Below, in pieces: positions 8,003 through 17,560 of a stretch of 64,000 nt of DNA. The translations under genes and the position numbers were made by a program. The stretch comes from an uncultured Colwellia sp. (GTDB lineage: Bacteria > Pseudomonadota > Gammaproteobacteria > Enterobacterales > Alteromonadaceae). Position 1 is the stretch's first letter, and the number at the start of each line of letters is the position of its first letter. The notes below the pieces were generated by a model. That model did not search any database. It was given only the letters and a program-made list of their open reading frames with translations, and was not told where the DNA came from. The stretch is from positions 228,245 through 292,244 of the forward strand of contig CAJXQI010000003.1 in the NCBI GenBank assembly GCA_913058395.1, in the 5' to 3' direction.

Positions 8003-8938
8003 ATGCATAGAAAAAAATTGATAATGGTGCTGATTTCGCTGTGTATAACAGCTTGTGGTGGTGGCTCGGGCTCGGGAACAGTTGAAAATACGTTACCACC
8101 AGTTCCTGCCCCAGCGCCAACAATCTTAAAAGGGGCGTTTTTTGACTCAGCAGTTGAAGGATTAAACTATCAAACGGCTACTCAGAATGGAACTACAACC
8201 ACAGAGGGGGAGTTTAACTATATTGCTAACGAAACAGTAGTGTTCTCAATTGGTGGTATTGAATTTCCAGCAACACTTGGTGCGCCATATGTAACGCCAT
8301 TAAACGTGTTTGCAACTGAAGATCTTACAAATGTAGCGGTTGTAAATATGATCCGATTATTACAAAGCCTAGATTTAGATGGTATTGCTGAAAACGGTAT
8401 TGAAATACCAGAGATGGCGCACGTTTTAGCAAGTGACTTAACAATAGACTTTGCTGATGATAGCTTTGATTCTCAAGTTCAAGAAATTGTTGAGAATAGC
8501 GGAGGCGTATACCAATCATTAATTAGTGCAGATAAAGCATTGTCTCACTTTCAAAACACGTTGAGTACACTTAACGGAGAGAATACTTCAGGCTGTACAA
8601 GTACCCACGACAAAGTAGGCTTTACCGGAAGTTTTCAAACTCTAGCTCACAACGTATCGGGACAAGCGACAATTATTGATGACTGTACAATTGAAATTAG
8701 CAGCTTTGATTATGACGGCGGCGGTCCTTTAGTTTATTTCTACGGGGCAATCAATGAAGAATATGCCGGGAATAATTCTTTTGCTGTTGGTGACCGAATT
8801 GATGGTCAAGTGTTCGAAAACTCTCAAATTACCTTACGACTACCTCAGGGAAGAACATTAGATGACATGGACGGATTAAGTGTCTGGTGTGCTGATTTTG
8901 ATGTTAATTTTGGAAATGTGGAGTTTACCGCACCCTAA
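8003..8938 (+). CDS. Lipoprotein of unknown function
   Basis: A 311-residue predicted outer-membrane lipoprotein. The signal peptide ends in a lipobox (CITAC, Cys at 18 from the chosen ATG) followed by a Gly/Ser-rich tether and a proline-rich linker. The next segment, GAFFDSAVEGLNYQTATQNG then TEGEFNY and VVFSIGGIEFP, is a domain found near the N-terminus of many secreted Shewanella and Colwellia proteins, often described only as hypothetical. The rest is unfamiliar and ends in a beta-rich region with two Cys pairs. The frame could begin at a TTG at 7988, but ATG 8003 gives a proper signal peptide. Monocistronic. Confidence 0.7.
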   Translation: MHRKKLIMVLISLCITACGGGSGSGTVENTLPPVPAPAPTILKGAFFDSAVEGLNYQTATQNGTTTTEGEFNYIANETVVFSIGGIEFPATLGAPYVTPLNVFATEDLTNVAVVNMIRLLQSLDLDGIAENGIEIPEMAHVLASDLTIDFADDSFDSQVQEIVENSGGVYQSLISADKALSHFQNTLSTLNGENTSGCTSTHDKVGFTGSFQTLAHNVSGQATIIDDCTIEISSFDYDGGGPLVYFYGAINEEYAGNNSFAVGDRIDGQVFENSQITLRLPQGRTLDDMDGLSVWCADFDVNFGNVEFTAP

Positions 8939-9054
8939 ACCATATCAACCCTAAATATTTTTTATGATATAGATAAATGCCCGGAAACTAGATCCCTGAT
9001 CTCAGCTAGGGCATAATCCCAGTTATTGACCATATTAAACATTTAGGAAATTCT

Positions 9055-9918
9055 ATGATCCACAGCATGACAGCATTTGCTCGCCATGAAGTAAAAGGCG
9101 AGTGGGGCAATGCGGTTTGGGAAATCCGCTCTGTAAATCAACGTTTCCTCGAAACTTATTTTCGTTTACCTGAACAATTTCGCAGTATAGAGCCAGTATT
9201 ACGTGAACGCTTTCGTAAGCAATTAAATCGCGGCAAAGTAGAATGTAACTTACGTTTTAATGCTAATCCGGGTGAAAAAAGTAATTTATCAATGAATACC
9301 GCGCTTGCTGAAAATTTGCTTAAACATGCAAATTGGATCAATGAGCAAACATTGAATAGCCAAGTTAACCCGTTAGAAATTATGCGTTGGCCTGGTGTGA
9401 TGGAAGCTGAAGAATCAGACATGAATGCCATTCAAGCTGAAATTCTTGCTGGCTTTGACCAAGCACTGAAAGACTTTATTGTTGCCCGAGCTGATGAAGG
9501 CGCCAATATGAAAGCGCTTATTGAGCAACGCCTTGATGGTATTGTTGAACAGTCAGAAGTTGTCAAAGGGCATATGCCTGAAGTTATTGCATGGCAACGC
9601 AAACGTATTACCGATAAATTTTCAGATGCGAACATCGAGCTTGAATCATCACGTGTTGAACAAGAGCTTGTGTTGTTAGCGCAAAAAATGGATGTTGATG
9701 AAGAAATTGACCGCCTATTTAGTCACGTAAAAGAAACTCGTAGTATTTTGAAAAAAGGTGGCGCACAAGGCCGTCGTTTAGACTTCATGATGCAAGAGTT
9801 TAACCGAGAAGCGAATACCTTAGGCTCAAAATCAATTAACGCTGATATCACTAATTCAGCTGTTGAATTGAAAGTACTAATTGAGCAAATGCGTGAGCAG
9901 ATCCAGAATATCGAATAA
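9055..9918 (+). CDS. yicC: YicC family endoribonuclease
   Basis: A 287-residue member of the YicC/YloC family, cytoplasmic endoribonucleases linked to sRNA turnover. Recognised by the start MIHSMTAFARHE, the EIRSVNQRFLE block and the highly conserved C-terminus GRRLDFMMQEFNREANTLGSK. Length matches E. coli YicC (287). In E. coli it is immediately divergent from rph; here about 5.2 kb of other genes lie between. AGGAAATTCT precedes the ATG. Confidence 0.94.
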   Translation: MIHSMTAFARHEVKGEWGNAVWEIRSVNQRFLETYFRLPEQFRSIEPVLRERFRKQLNRGKVECNLRFNANPGEKSNLSMNTALAENLLKHANWINEQTLNSQVNPLEIMRWPGVMEAEESDMNAIQAEILAGFDQALKDFIVARADEGANMKALIEQRLDGIVEQSEVVKGHMPEVIAWQRKRITDKFSDANIELESSRVEQELVLLAQKMDVDEEIDRLFSHVKETRSILKKGGAQGRRLDFMMQEFNREANTLGSKSINADITNSAVELKVLIEQMREQIQNIE

Positions 9919-9955
9919 CGGCTCAATTATTTTTAAATGAGTTATGTAACACCTA

Positions 9956-10005
9956 AAACCATCAGCAGTCTATACTACCCTTGCGTTAGCGGGCTGTGAT
10001 GGTTT
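9956..10005 (+). terminator. Hairpin after yicC
   Basis: AAACCATCAGCAG at 9956-9968 pairs with CTGTGATGGTTT at 9994-10005 with a single bulged G and a loop of about 25 bases. It lacks a clean U run, so it may be a weak terminator or a processed RNA end. It fills part of the roughly 300-bp gap between yicC and the amidohydrolase gene; I see nothing else there. Confidence 0.4.
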
Positions 10006-10215
10006 CATTTCCACCTTGTAACCTTCTTTAATCGTCATTCGCAATAGTTAAAAATGATGAGCAGAATAATCACTATTCCCATACTATCCGCTTAGTTTTT
10101 TATAATTAAATCAGTTACTTTTCTTAAGTTATATTTTCAATGGTTTTAATTAACATTGTAGCCTTGTCTTCATTTAGCTAAGATGAATCATTCGCAATTT
10201 TTACTGAGTAATACA

Positions 10216-11532
10216 ATGAAAACTATAGCATTTATAACAACCGTTTTATGCCTCGCTGCTAGTTCATTAAGCTACGCTGCAAATGACAAGGTAAAATCAG
10301 TAAAGGCTGCTATGCCTGAGCTTATGACGTTATATAAAGATTTACACCAAAGCCCCGAGCTTTCTAGTTATGAGTTTAATACCGCTAAAAAATTAGCTAA
10401 AAATGCGCGTGAGCTTGGTTTTGAAGTGACAGAAGGTGTTGGTGGAACTGGTGTTGTTGCGGTGTTAAAAAATGGTAAAGGCCCAACAGTATTGGTTCGA
10501 GCGGATATGGATGCCTTACCCGTAAAAGAACAAACTGGATTAGCATTTGCGTCAAAGGTTACCACTACCACTGAAGAAGGCTTACAAAGCCATGTAATGC
10601 ATGCCTGTGGACATGATACCCACATGACAAGTTGGGTCGGTACAGCCAAATTGCTTAGTGAAAACAAAGCTGATTGGTCAGGCACGTTAGTAATGATATT
10701 ACAGCCAGCTGAAGAGCGTGGTCGCGGTGCAAAAGACATGCTAGCCGACGGTCTATATGAACGCTTTCCAAAACCTGATTACGCCTTAGCATTTCATAAT
10801 TCTGCTGGCTTAAAAGCGGGTGTTATTGGTTATACTTCAGGCTTTACCCTTGCCAATGTTGATAGTGTAAATGTTTTAGTGAAAGGTGTCGGCGGCCACG
10901 GGGCTTACCCGCACGCAACGAAAGACCCTATCGTATTAGGCGCTCGTATTGTTGGTGCTTTACAAACCCTTGTTAGCCGTGAATTAGACCCGCAAGATGC
11001 CGCTGTTGTCACCGTAGGCAGTTTTCAATCAGGTACTAAGCACAACATCATTTCAGATCAGGCATTATTATTACTAACCGTGCGTAGCTACTCTGATGAA
11101 ACCCGCCAAAAATTAATTGATGGCATTACTAGAATAGCGAAAGGCGAAGGTATTGCGATGGGCTTACCGGAAGACTTGTTGCCGGTAGTTACCGTAAAAG
11201 ACGAATACACGCCTGCGGCTTATAACGAACCTGAATTTACCAAAGCAATGGCTAAATTATTTACTAGCGAGTTTGGTAAAGAACGAGTAAAAGAAGTGCC
11301 ACCAGTAATGGCAGGAGAAGACTTCAGTCGTTATTACCGCGCAGATAAAAACATTAAAAGCATGATATTTTGGGTTGGTGGCGTACCGCACGATAAATGG
11401 CAATCAGCGCAAGAAACAGGTGAAACCTTACCATCACTGCATAGCCCGTTTTGGGCACCTGATGCTGAAAAAGTGATTGCGACAGCGACCCAAGCCATGA
11501 ATAGCGCTGTGCTAACTATATTGGCGAAGTAA
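10216..11532 (+). CDS. Exported M20 family amidohydrolase
   Basis: A 438-residue zinc hydrolase of the M20D group (hippurate hydrolase, IAA-amino-acid hydrolase and HipO-like carboxypeptidases) that cleaves N-acyl amino acids. A Sec signal peptide ends near SYAA. Metal-site motifs: VRADMDALPVKE, MHACGHDTHM around residue 130, QPAEERGRGA, and the late MAGEDFSRYY. A frame extension to ATG 10183 exists, but the start at 10216 puts the signal peptide at the N-terminus. Substrate cannot be read from sequence. It is followed by a strong hairpin and is probably monocistronic. Confidence 0.85.
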   Translation: MKTIAFITTVLCLAASSLSYAANDKVKSVKAAMPELMTLYKDLHQSPELSSYEFNTAKKLAKNARELGFEVTEGVGGTGVVAVLKNGKGPTVLVRADMDALPVKEQTGLAFASKVTTTTEEGLQSHVMHACGHDTHMTSWVGTAKLLSENKADWSGTLVMILQPAEERGRGAKDMLADGLYERFPKPDYALAFHNSAGLKAGVIGYTSGFTLANVDSVNVLVKGVGGHGAYPHATKDPIVLGARIVGALQTLVSRELDPQDAAVVTVGSFQSGTKHNIISDQALLLLTVRSYSDETRQKLIDGITRIAKGEGIAMGLPEDLLPVVTVKDEYTPAAYNEPEFTKAMAKLFTSEFGKERVKEVPPVMAGEDFSRYYRADKNIKSMIFWVGGVPHDKWQSAQETGETLPSLHSPFWAPDAEKVIATATQAMNSAVLTILAK

Positions 11533-11582
11533 CCAGAATTAATGTCATAGCTAAACCACCGTTAAATGATGGATTTTTACAA

Positions 11583-11619
11583 GTAACCTTTGCGAGTACC
11601 TTTTACTAGCAAAGGTTAC
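11583..11619. terminator. Strong hairpin between amidohydrolase and yceH
   Basis: GTAACCTTTGCGAGTA pairs with TACTAGCAAAGGTTAC over 16 positions with one mismatch around a 5-base loop. No U run follows on either strand, so it may be a terminator working with other factors or a leader element of yceH. Confidence 0.45.
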
Positions 11620-11671
11620 AGTTAATTCGTAGAGCTCTATTATTAAAAGTTTTAAAAAGGATGCCTTCAGT

Positions 11672-12370
11672 ATGATCACACTATCCGCAGAACAATGCCG
11701 AATTATCGGCATCATGTTAGAAAAAGAAACCACCACACCCGAGCAATATCCAATGTCGTTAAATGGCATTACCACCGCTTGTAATCAAAAAAGTAACCGT
11801 GAACCTGTTATGTCATTGTCAGAATCTGACGTGCAAAATAGTATCGATGAACTGTCAAAAATGAACCAATTAATGATAGATCATAAAGCCTCTGGTCGAG
11901 TCAGCAAATATTATCATTATTTCTGTGATACTGAATTTGGCAATTTAAAGTTTAGCCCACAACAAAGATCGATTATTTGTGTGCTATTACTGCGCGGGCC
12001 GCAAACGCCGGGTGAATTAAGAACTCGCACCACACGTTTAGCTGATTTTGCCGATGTAAGAGAAGTGGAAACTGCCTTAGAGCAATTACAAAACTTAAAC
12101 GGGCAAACACTGGTTAAAAAACTCGAACGTCAACCAGGAAAGCGTGAATCTCGTTACGTGCATTTATTTTCTGATGTTGATGAAAGCTATGGTGTCGAAT
12201 CTAACGTTGCTCAAACGGAAGCTGCTCTCTCAGAAAGTACTTCTTCAGCAATTGCTCCTTCTGTAAGTAATAACCAACTAGCTCAGCGAGTCACGGCACT
12301 AGAAGAACAAATTGCTTCATTAACAGAGCAGGTAGCTTGTTTAACTGAGTTGCTTGAAGATAAGTGCTAG
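11672..12370 (+). CDS. yceH: YceH family (DUF480, UPF0502) protein
   Basis: A 232-residue protein with two tandem winged-helix modules. The start LSAEQCRIIGIMLEKE, then TTPEQYPMSLNGITTACNQK and SNREPVM, and the second module's LRGPQTPGELRTR and ERQPGKRESRYVHLFS match E. coli YceH closely. A C-terminal coiled coil (residues about 205-230, ALEEQIASLTEQVACLTELL) ends the protein, as in other family members. Probable DNA-binding or assembly role; the biological function is not established. Single gene. Confidence 0.92.
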   Translation: MITLSAEQCRIIGIMLEKETTTPEQYPMSLNGITTACNQKSNREPVMSLSESDVQNSIDELSKMNQLMIDHKASGRVSKYYHYFCDTEFGNLKFSPQQRSIICVLLLRGPQTPGELRTRTTRLADFADVREVETALEQLQNLNGQTLVKKLERQPGKRESRYVHLFSDVDESYGVESNVAQTEAALSESTSSAIAPSVSNNQLAQRVTALEEQIASLTEQVACLTELLEDKC

Positions 12371-12473
12371 TTGAGTTAATTGGCATTTATCATTAGCTGG
12401 GGTAACACTCATTTAGCTTTTTTTGTATACAATACACCTCAATCTATTAGAGTAAAATCGAAGAAGGGTATTC

Positions 12474-15400
12474 ATGAATCAAACGGGCATTTATGAGCAA
12501 CTAATTACTCAATTAGTTGAACAAAATTTGGATCGTGAAACTTTTCATGTTGGCGAACGTTTATTAGAGGCTGGCGAAGCCGCAACTTGGCTATCACGAT
12601 TCTTAACTCGAATTATAGAAATAGCTATGGACTCAGTGCCAAATGGTGATGCTAGAATTCATCAACAAATAAGCCTCGCGAATACGATTGTGAAATGGCT
12701 TAGTACACATATCAGAGATGACAAGTTAATCAATGAGAATTTACTCGATAGCCAAGGAAAAATTCTTACTGCACTGTTTGATAAATCTAATCCAATAGCG
12801 GCTGATTTACCCAAGTATGTTGAGTCAATCATGCCATTAACGGGTTTAACGCAAAGTGAATTGTTCTGTGGTAGTAACGTAGGAGTATCATTAGAGACTG
12901 AAATTAAAAGAGAGATACTTTCTTCTGACAAAATATATTGGCTTGTCTCATTTATTAAATGGACAGGTATTCGGATATTTAAGAAAGAGCTAGAATTTTT
13001 TACTCGCAGTGGTAGGCAATTAAAAATAATTACAACCTCTTATATGGGCGCGACTGATGCAAAGGCTGTCGAGTTTTTAGCATCACTGCCTAATACTGAG
13101 ATAAAGCTGAGCTACAATACCAATCGTGAACGACTGCATGCCAAATCTTATTTGTTTATACGTAATACCGGTTTTCATACGGGTTATATTGGCTCATCCA
13201 ATTTATCTCATTCAGCATTAACCAGTGGTTTGGAATGGAATCTAAAAATTACTTCGCAAGAAATCCCGCACATTATTGAAAAATCACTCAGTACTTTTGA
13301 GACCTATTGGGAATCTCCTGACTTTGAACACTTCGATGGTGAAGTTGCGAGTCGAGAAAAGCTTAATAACGCACTACAAGAAGCAAAAGGCAGTTTTAAT
13401 AACTCAACACCAAGTTTTTATTTCGATATCAAACCTCACTCGCATCAGCAAACCATACTGGAAAAGCTACAGGTTGAACGAGAGTTACATAATCGTTATC
13501 GGAACTTGGTGGTAGCTGCAACTGGAACAGGAAAAACCATTATCTCTGCTTTTGATTTTTCACGTTTTTATCAGCAGAACCCTGAAGCCAACTTTTTGTT
13601 TATTGCTCATAGAGAAGAAATTTTAAAACAAGCATTGGGTGCATATCGTGGCGTATTAAAAAATAGTGCTTTTGGTGAGTTGTGGGTAGGTAGTAATAAG
13701 CCAAGTAAGTATCAGCACCTATTTGCATCAATTCAAAGTTTAAACAATCAAATTGATGCCTTAGCGCTAAGTGAAGATTACTTTGATTATATTGTTATTG
13801 ATGAAGTTCATCATATTTCAGCCAATAGCTACCGCGGTATATTAAAGCACTTTAGCCCAAAAATATTATTGGGCTTAACGGCGACACCTGAACGACATGA
13901 TGGCACTGATATCCTAAGCGATTTCTGTAATGTTATTGCGGCGGAAATTAGATTACCCGAAGCGATAAATCAACGCCATCTTTCTCCATTTCAATACTTT
14001 GGTATAGATGATGATACCGATTTAACTAAAATATCATGGTCAAAAGGCCGTTATGATATTGCCGAGCTAACGCATCTTTATACTTATGACGATCGACGAG
14101 TTTTACGCATTATACAAAGTCTCGAAGAAGTGGTTACTGATATACCTCAAATGCGAGCGCTGGCGTTTTGCGTTAGTAAAGAACATGCAAATTTTATGGC
14201 AAAAAAATTCACCCTACATAACATTGCTTGCGGTGTATTAATCAGTGATAACAGTAAAGACCGTGAATTTTTACAGCAGCAGTTAAGATCAAAACAAATC
14301 AATGTCCTGTTTGTCGTCGATATATTTAATGAAGGTGTCGATATTCCAGAATTAGACACCTTGCTATTTTTACGGCCTACCGAAAGCTTAACAATATTTC
14401 TTCAGCAGTTAGGTCGAGGGTTACGACTAACAAACGACAAAGAATGTTGTACTGTTTTAGACTTTGTTGGCAATTCACGTCCTGAATATGACTTTTCGCA
14501 TAAATTCAGAGCATTAGTGGGAAAAACCAATCAGGCTATAGCGAAAGAAGTTAAACAAGGTTTTCCTCACCTACCATTAGGTTGCCGTATTGAGTTGCAA
14601 GAAAACACGCAAGCGATGATCCTTAAAAATATTAGTCAAGCGACGTTAAACAAAAATAAATTGCTTAACTTAATAACTAACTTCCCACATATAACGAACT
14701 TATCCTTAACGCTCAGCAATTTTTTACAAATTTACCCAAATATTACCTTAGAAGATGTATATAAAGTTAAAAATGGCAAGTTTGGAGGCTGGTCAGTATT
14801 GCTTACCGTAAGCAAAGGACAAGAAATAGCCGACGATAAAAAAGATATTTTTAGCGCATATTATCGAGCAATTAATAACAGACTACTTAATTGCTCATCT
14901 ATTTCGTATTTACGTTTTATTAAAGCGCTGTGCGATAACAACTTTTTGATATCGACAACTAGCATGGATAAAGCTTCTCAATATCGTCAGCAACAATTCG
15001 CGTTGATGTGTCATTATGATTTTTGGGACAAAACAGGTCATCAAGCAGGGTTTAGGGATCTCGCAAAAAGTTTACTCGCGTTAAAAGATAAAACACTTAA
15101 AGCTGAGTTAAGCGAAGTCATTGCTATGCTTATTCAGCGCCTTGAAGTCGCTGAGTTTGATATGCCGAAGGTTAATAACTCGGCAGTCGATTCGTCACCA
15201 CTTAAAATGCATGTCCGTTATCCGAAAGAACATATTCTTGTGGCTTTTGGTGATAGTACTTTTAGTAAAAAATCATCGAGTCGTGAAGGTGTTTTGAATA
15301 TTGCTGAAGCAAATACTGAATTGTTATTCGTAACGTTGGATAAATGTGAAAAGCAATTCTCTGCCACAACCATGTACCACGATTATGCTATTAGCCCAAT

Positions 15401-15671
15401 GTTATTTCACTGGCAAACGCAAAACAGTACTAGACCAGATTCAGGTCGCGGTTTAACTTATATTAAACAGAAAGAACGTAATAAAACCTTCCTGTTATTT
15501 GTCCGTGAACAAGGCAAAGATGAAAACGGCAGAACTATGGGATTCGTCAATTTTGGTCCAGTAGATTTTGTTAAATATGAAGGTAGTCAACCGATGAATA
15601 TAACATGGCAGCTTAAACACCCCATGCCTGCATATTTGTGGCATGAAACAGCTAAATTGGCAGTAGGTTAA
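12474..15671 (+). CDS. PLD-nuclease/superfamily II helicase/DUF3427 protein
   Basis: A 1065-residue protein in three parts. Residues about 130-275 form a phospholipase-D-type nuclease domain: HAK at 222-224 with GSSNLSHSALTSGLEWNL about 20 residues on. This is one HxK site, so activity would need a dimer. Residues about 320-680 are an SF2 helicase: Walker A ATGTGKT (GTGKT 351-355), DEVHH from 443, LGLTATPERHDG, and QQLGRGLR. The C-terminal 250 residues resemble DUF3427, with a VRYPKEHILVAFGDSTF segment. This architecture is found scattered in bacteria, often in variable regions. A role in DNA restriction or repair is inference. It faces a small unknown gene across 45 bp. Confidence 0.85.
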   Translation: MNQTGIYEQLITQLVEQNLDRETFHVGERLLEAGEAATWLSRFLTRIIEIAMDSVPNGDARIHQQISLANTIVKWLSTHIRDDKLINENLLDSQGKILTALFDKSNPIAADLPKYVESIMPLTGLTQSELFCGSNVGVSLETEIKREILSSDKIYWLVSFIKWTGIRIFKKELEFFTRSGRQLKIITTSYMGATDAKAVEFLASLPNTEIKLSYNTNRERLHAKSYLFIRNTGFHTGYIGSSNLSHSALTSGLEWNLKITSQEIPHIIEKSLSTFETYWESPDFEHFDGEVASREKLNNALQEAKGSFNNSTPSFYFDIKPHSHQQTILEKLQVERELHNRYRNLVVAATGTGKTIISAFDFSRFYQQNPEANFLFIAHREEILKQALGAYRGVLKNSAFGELWVGSNKPSKYQHLFASIQSLNNQIDALALSEDYFDYIVIDEVHHISANSYRGILKHFSPKILLGLTATPERHDGTDILSDFCNVIAAEIRLPEAINQRHLSPFQYFGIDDDTDLTKISWSKGRYDIAELTHLYTYDDRRVLRIIQSLEEVVTDIPQMRALAFCVSKEHANFMAKKFTLHNIACGVLISDNSKDREFLQQQLRSKQINVLFVVDIFNEGVDIPELDTLLFLRPTESLTIFLQQLGRGLRLTNDKECCTVLDFVGNSRPEYDFSHKFRALVGKTNQAIAKEVKQGFPHLPLGCRIELQENTQAMILKNISQATLNKNKLLNLITNFPHITNLSLTLSNFLQIYPNITLEDVYKVKNGKFGGWSVLLTVSKGQEIADDKKDIFSAYYRAINNRLLNCSSISYLRFIKALCDNNFLISTTSMDKASQYRQQQFALMCHYDFWDKTGHQAGFRDLAKSLLALKDKTLKAELSEVIAMLIQRLEVAEFDMPKVNNSAVDSSPLKMHVRYPKEHILVAFGDSTFSKKSSSREGVLNIAEANTELLFVTLDKCEKQFSATTMYHDYAISPMLFHWQTQNSTRPDSGRGLTYIKQKERNKTFLLFVREQGKDENGRTMGFVNFGPVDFVKYEGSQPMNITWQLKHPMPAYLWHETAKLAVG

Positions 15672-15716
15672 TTAGTGCTTAGCAACGGCTATAAGGTAAA
15701 ATGCTAGTTCGAAAAA

Positions 15717-16121
15717 TTACTGCTGATGAACCAACCCGGTTTCATCATTTTCAAACCCATGGCAAATATAGCCAACTACTGTTCGTTTTTTCTTGGCAAC
15801 TTGATGAAAGTGCTCATAACCAACCGAAAAGGCAAAAGGGTTGGCGTTGTAGTCGGCATAAGACTGATCAGCACCGTTCTTAGCTTCTCTAGCACCTGCA
15901 GCGAACGAACTTAAAAAGTCATCTCGGTTGTTAATCAAAATGGTGGTCGCGCCAGCGCCGCCTTCTACCAGCTCTAAGGCGCCTAATTCTATGTACTTAT
16001 CAACAACGGTGTTATTGAAGAACCCGCTGTATTGCTCAGTTTCAATATCATAAGAAACGGCAGAGTCATCGCTTGCTTCCATTAATGACACAAATAACTC
16101 TCTTACTTTTTTTGAAATCAC
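15717..16121 (-). CDS. Hypothetical protein
   Basis: A 134-residue soluble protein that I do not recognise. It starts at GTG, with AAAGGAAC seven bases upstream, which supports it being real. The N-terminal 90 residues look helical then alternate (KYIELGALELVEGGAG, TTILINNRDDFLSSFAAGA); the C-terminus has two His and one Cys. There is no signal peptide or membrane segment. It converges on the helicase gene, stop codons 45 bp apart. Two plus-strand frames across it (15701-15883, 15726-15914) have no ribosome site and are shadows. Confidence 0.6.
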   Translation of the reverse strand: MISKKVRELFVSLMEASDDSAVSYDIETEQYSGFFNNTVVDKYIELGALELVEGGAGATTILINNRDDFLSSFAAGAREAKNGADQSYADYNANPFAFSVGYEHFHQVAKKKRTVVGYICHGFENDETGLVHQQ

Positions 16122-16233
16122 AGGTTGTTCCTTTTACATAGTCTTTGATAAGTATCGGCATTTTAACAGGTCTACATTTGACTCATTAATTAATCTGATT
16201 GGTTTACTGACTTAAATATGGGGCTTAATATAC

Positions 16234-16261
16234 TAAAAAGCAGTCCGGTTAGGGACTGCTT
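16234..16261 (-). terminator. Intrinsic terminator for the DUF3185 gene
   Basis: On the minus strand a 9-bp stem (AAGCAGTCC with GGACTGCTT, 6-base loop) is followed by a run of T. It lies about 130 bp past the DUF3185 stop codon, in the gap between 16121 and 16390, which holds nothing else I can support. Confidence 0.7.
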
Positions 16262-16389
16262 GCGTTAAAAAAAACAATAACTTTTACGTTAATTGTTTTA
16301 ATTTTTACCAAAGCGTGAAGTGGGAACAGTTCCGTTCGAATAATTTATACGAATAGTTATTGCAGCATATTATTAGAGGGAGTTTACGC

Positions 16390-16581
16390 TTACTTTAGCC
16401 TTGTGATACCAACTAAAACGGCAATTACGCCGCCAGCCATTCCTGCCCAGGCTTCAATCGGTGTATCGCCGTTTATTGTGCGGCTTAACTGAGCGCTAGC
16501 TGAGTCATAGATGTTGTAACCCCACATAGCTAAAACAACACCGACTATGATAAGAATTACACCAATAATTTTATTATTCAT
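16390..16581 (-). CDS. DUF3185 family small membrane protein
   Basis: A 63-residue protein with two membrane helices (about residues 4-22 and 43-60) joined by YNIYDSASAQLSRTINGD, which is the DUF3185 signature. An AGGAGTAAC site precedes the ATG. The family is small and of unknown function, frequent in marine gammaproteobacteria. It is the last of four minus-strand envelope genes (OmpA, AqpZ, Pmp3-like, DUF3185) with short gaps. Confidence 0.8.
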   Translation of the reverse strand: MNNKIIGVILIIVGVVLAMWGYNIYDSASAQLSRTINGDTPIEAWAGMAGGVIAVLVGITRLK

Positions 16582-16620
16582 TGTTACTCCTCATTAATTT
16601 TATTGTTGAAACGGATAACT

Positions 16621-16782
16621 CTATTTTTTTGTGATTAGCCAAATAGCATGCAAAATACCTGGAACATAAAAGAATAGGCATAGCACTATATTGATTAACA
16701 AATCTTTTCCTACTCCGCTTTTTAAAAATACGGCTATAGGCGGCAGCAACAATGCCAAGATAATATGTATAAGTTTATTCAT
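16621..16782 (-). CDS. Pmp3/YqaE family membrane peptide
   Basis: A 53-residue peptide. Starting from ATG at 16782 the translation reads MNKLIHIILALLLPPIAVFL, then KSGVGKDLLINIVLC and YVPGILHAIWLI. This is the Pmp3/YqaE/UPF0057 pattern of two membrane helices with the LPP and PGxxHA motifs. AGGAAA lies six bases before the start. Family members respond to osmotic, cold or pH stress and affect membrane potential in yeast and plants. Its neighbours aqpZ and DUF3185 fit an osmotic or envelope theme. Confidence 0.88.
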   Translation of the reverse strand: MNKLIHIILALLLPPIAVFLKSGVGKDLLINIVLCLFFYVPGILHAIWLITKK

Positions 16783-16809
16783 AATAGATTTCCTGTCGTT
16801 TTAGTTTTG

Positions 16810-17511
16810 TTAGGAATTTTCTTCGCTTTCAAGCCATCGGTAGACTATGCCAGCTAAAATTGCACCTACGATTGGCGCCAACCAGAATAGCCATAATTGT
16901 GATACTGCCCAGTCGCCCTGAAAAATAGCAACACCGGTGCTTCTTGCTGGGTTAACTGAGGTATTAGTAATAGGGATGCTAATAAGGTGAATAAGGGTCA
17001 GGCCTAGGCCAATAGCGATAGGAGCAAAACCTTGTGGTGCACGTTTGTCTGTGGCGCCTAAAATAATGATAAGAAACATAAAAGTCATTACTATTTCAGT
17101 AACGAGTGCAGCGGTTAAGCTGTATCCACCAGGTGAGTGTTCTGCGTAACCATTTGAAGCAAAGCCAGCTGTTACGTCAAAGCCTGTTTGCCCTGTAGCA
17201 ATAACGTATAGCACTGCTGCGCCTGCCATACCGCCTATAACCTGTGCAAATATATATGGTGCAAGTTCAGCGGCGGGGAATCTGCCGCTTGACCAAAGAC
17301 CAATTGAAACAGCGGGGTTAAGGTGACAGCCCGATATATGTCCAATCGCATACGCCATGGTTAATACGGTTAGGCCGAATGCCAAAGAGACACCTAATAA
17401 GCCAATGCCAACATCTGGAAATCCAGCGGCCAGCACGGCACTACCACAACCACCAAGTACTAACCAAAAAGTGCCAATAAACTCAGCACTCAATTTTTTT
17501 GTTAGTGTCAT
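16810..17511 (-). CDS. aqpZ: Aquaporin Z
   Basis: A 233-residue water channel with six membrane helices. Both NPA boxes are present (HLNPAVS and TSVNPARST), and [17 protein letters not shown] matches E. coli AqpZ loop C. The selectivity-filter residues lie in AqpZ-like surroundings, so water rather than glycerol is the likely substrate. The frame runs 22 codons further upstream, but ATG 17511 has AAGGAAGA in the right place and matches the family start. It lies 106 bp downstream of the OmpA gene, with a perfect 13-bp hairpin between them. Confidence 0.93.
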   Translation of the reverse strand: MTLTKKLSAEFIGTFWLVLGGCGSAVLAAGFPDVGIGLLGVSLAFGLTVLTMAYAIGHISGCHLNPAVSIGLWSSGRFPAAELAPYIFAQVIGGMAGAAVLYVIATGQTGFDVTAGFASNGYAEHSPGGYSLTAALVTEIVMTFMFLIIILGATDKRAPQGFAPIAIGLGLTLIHLISIPITNTSVNPARSTGVAIFQGDWAVSQLWLFWLAPIVGAILAGIVYRWLESEENS

Positions 17512-17560
17512 TTTGTCTTCCTTTATTAAAATAGATACATAGTTTTTATTGAGTTTGGTC

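Noticed and set aside
15701..15914. Two overlapping plus-strand frames downstream of the helicase
   Set aside because: They overlap the minus-strand gene at 15717-16121, which has a good ribosome site, and their own translations look random.
12474..16121. A toxin-antitoxin or restriction-modification module
   Set aside because: No methylase or specificity subunit is present, and the small gene converges on the helicase rather than sharing an operon with it.
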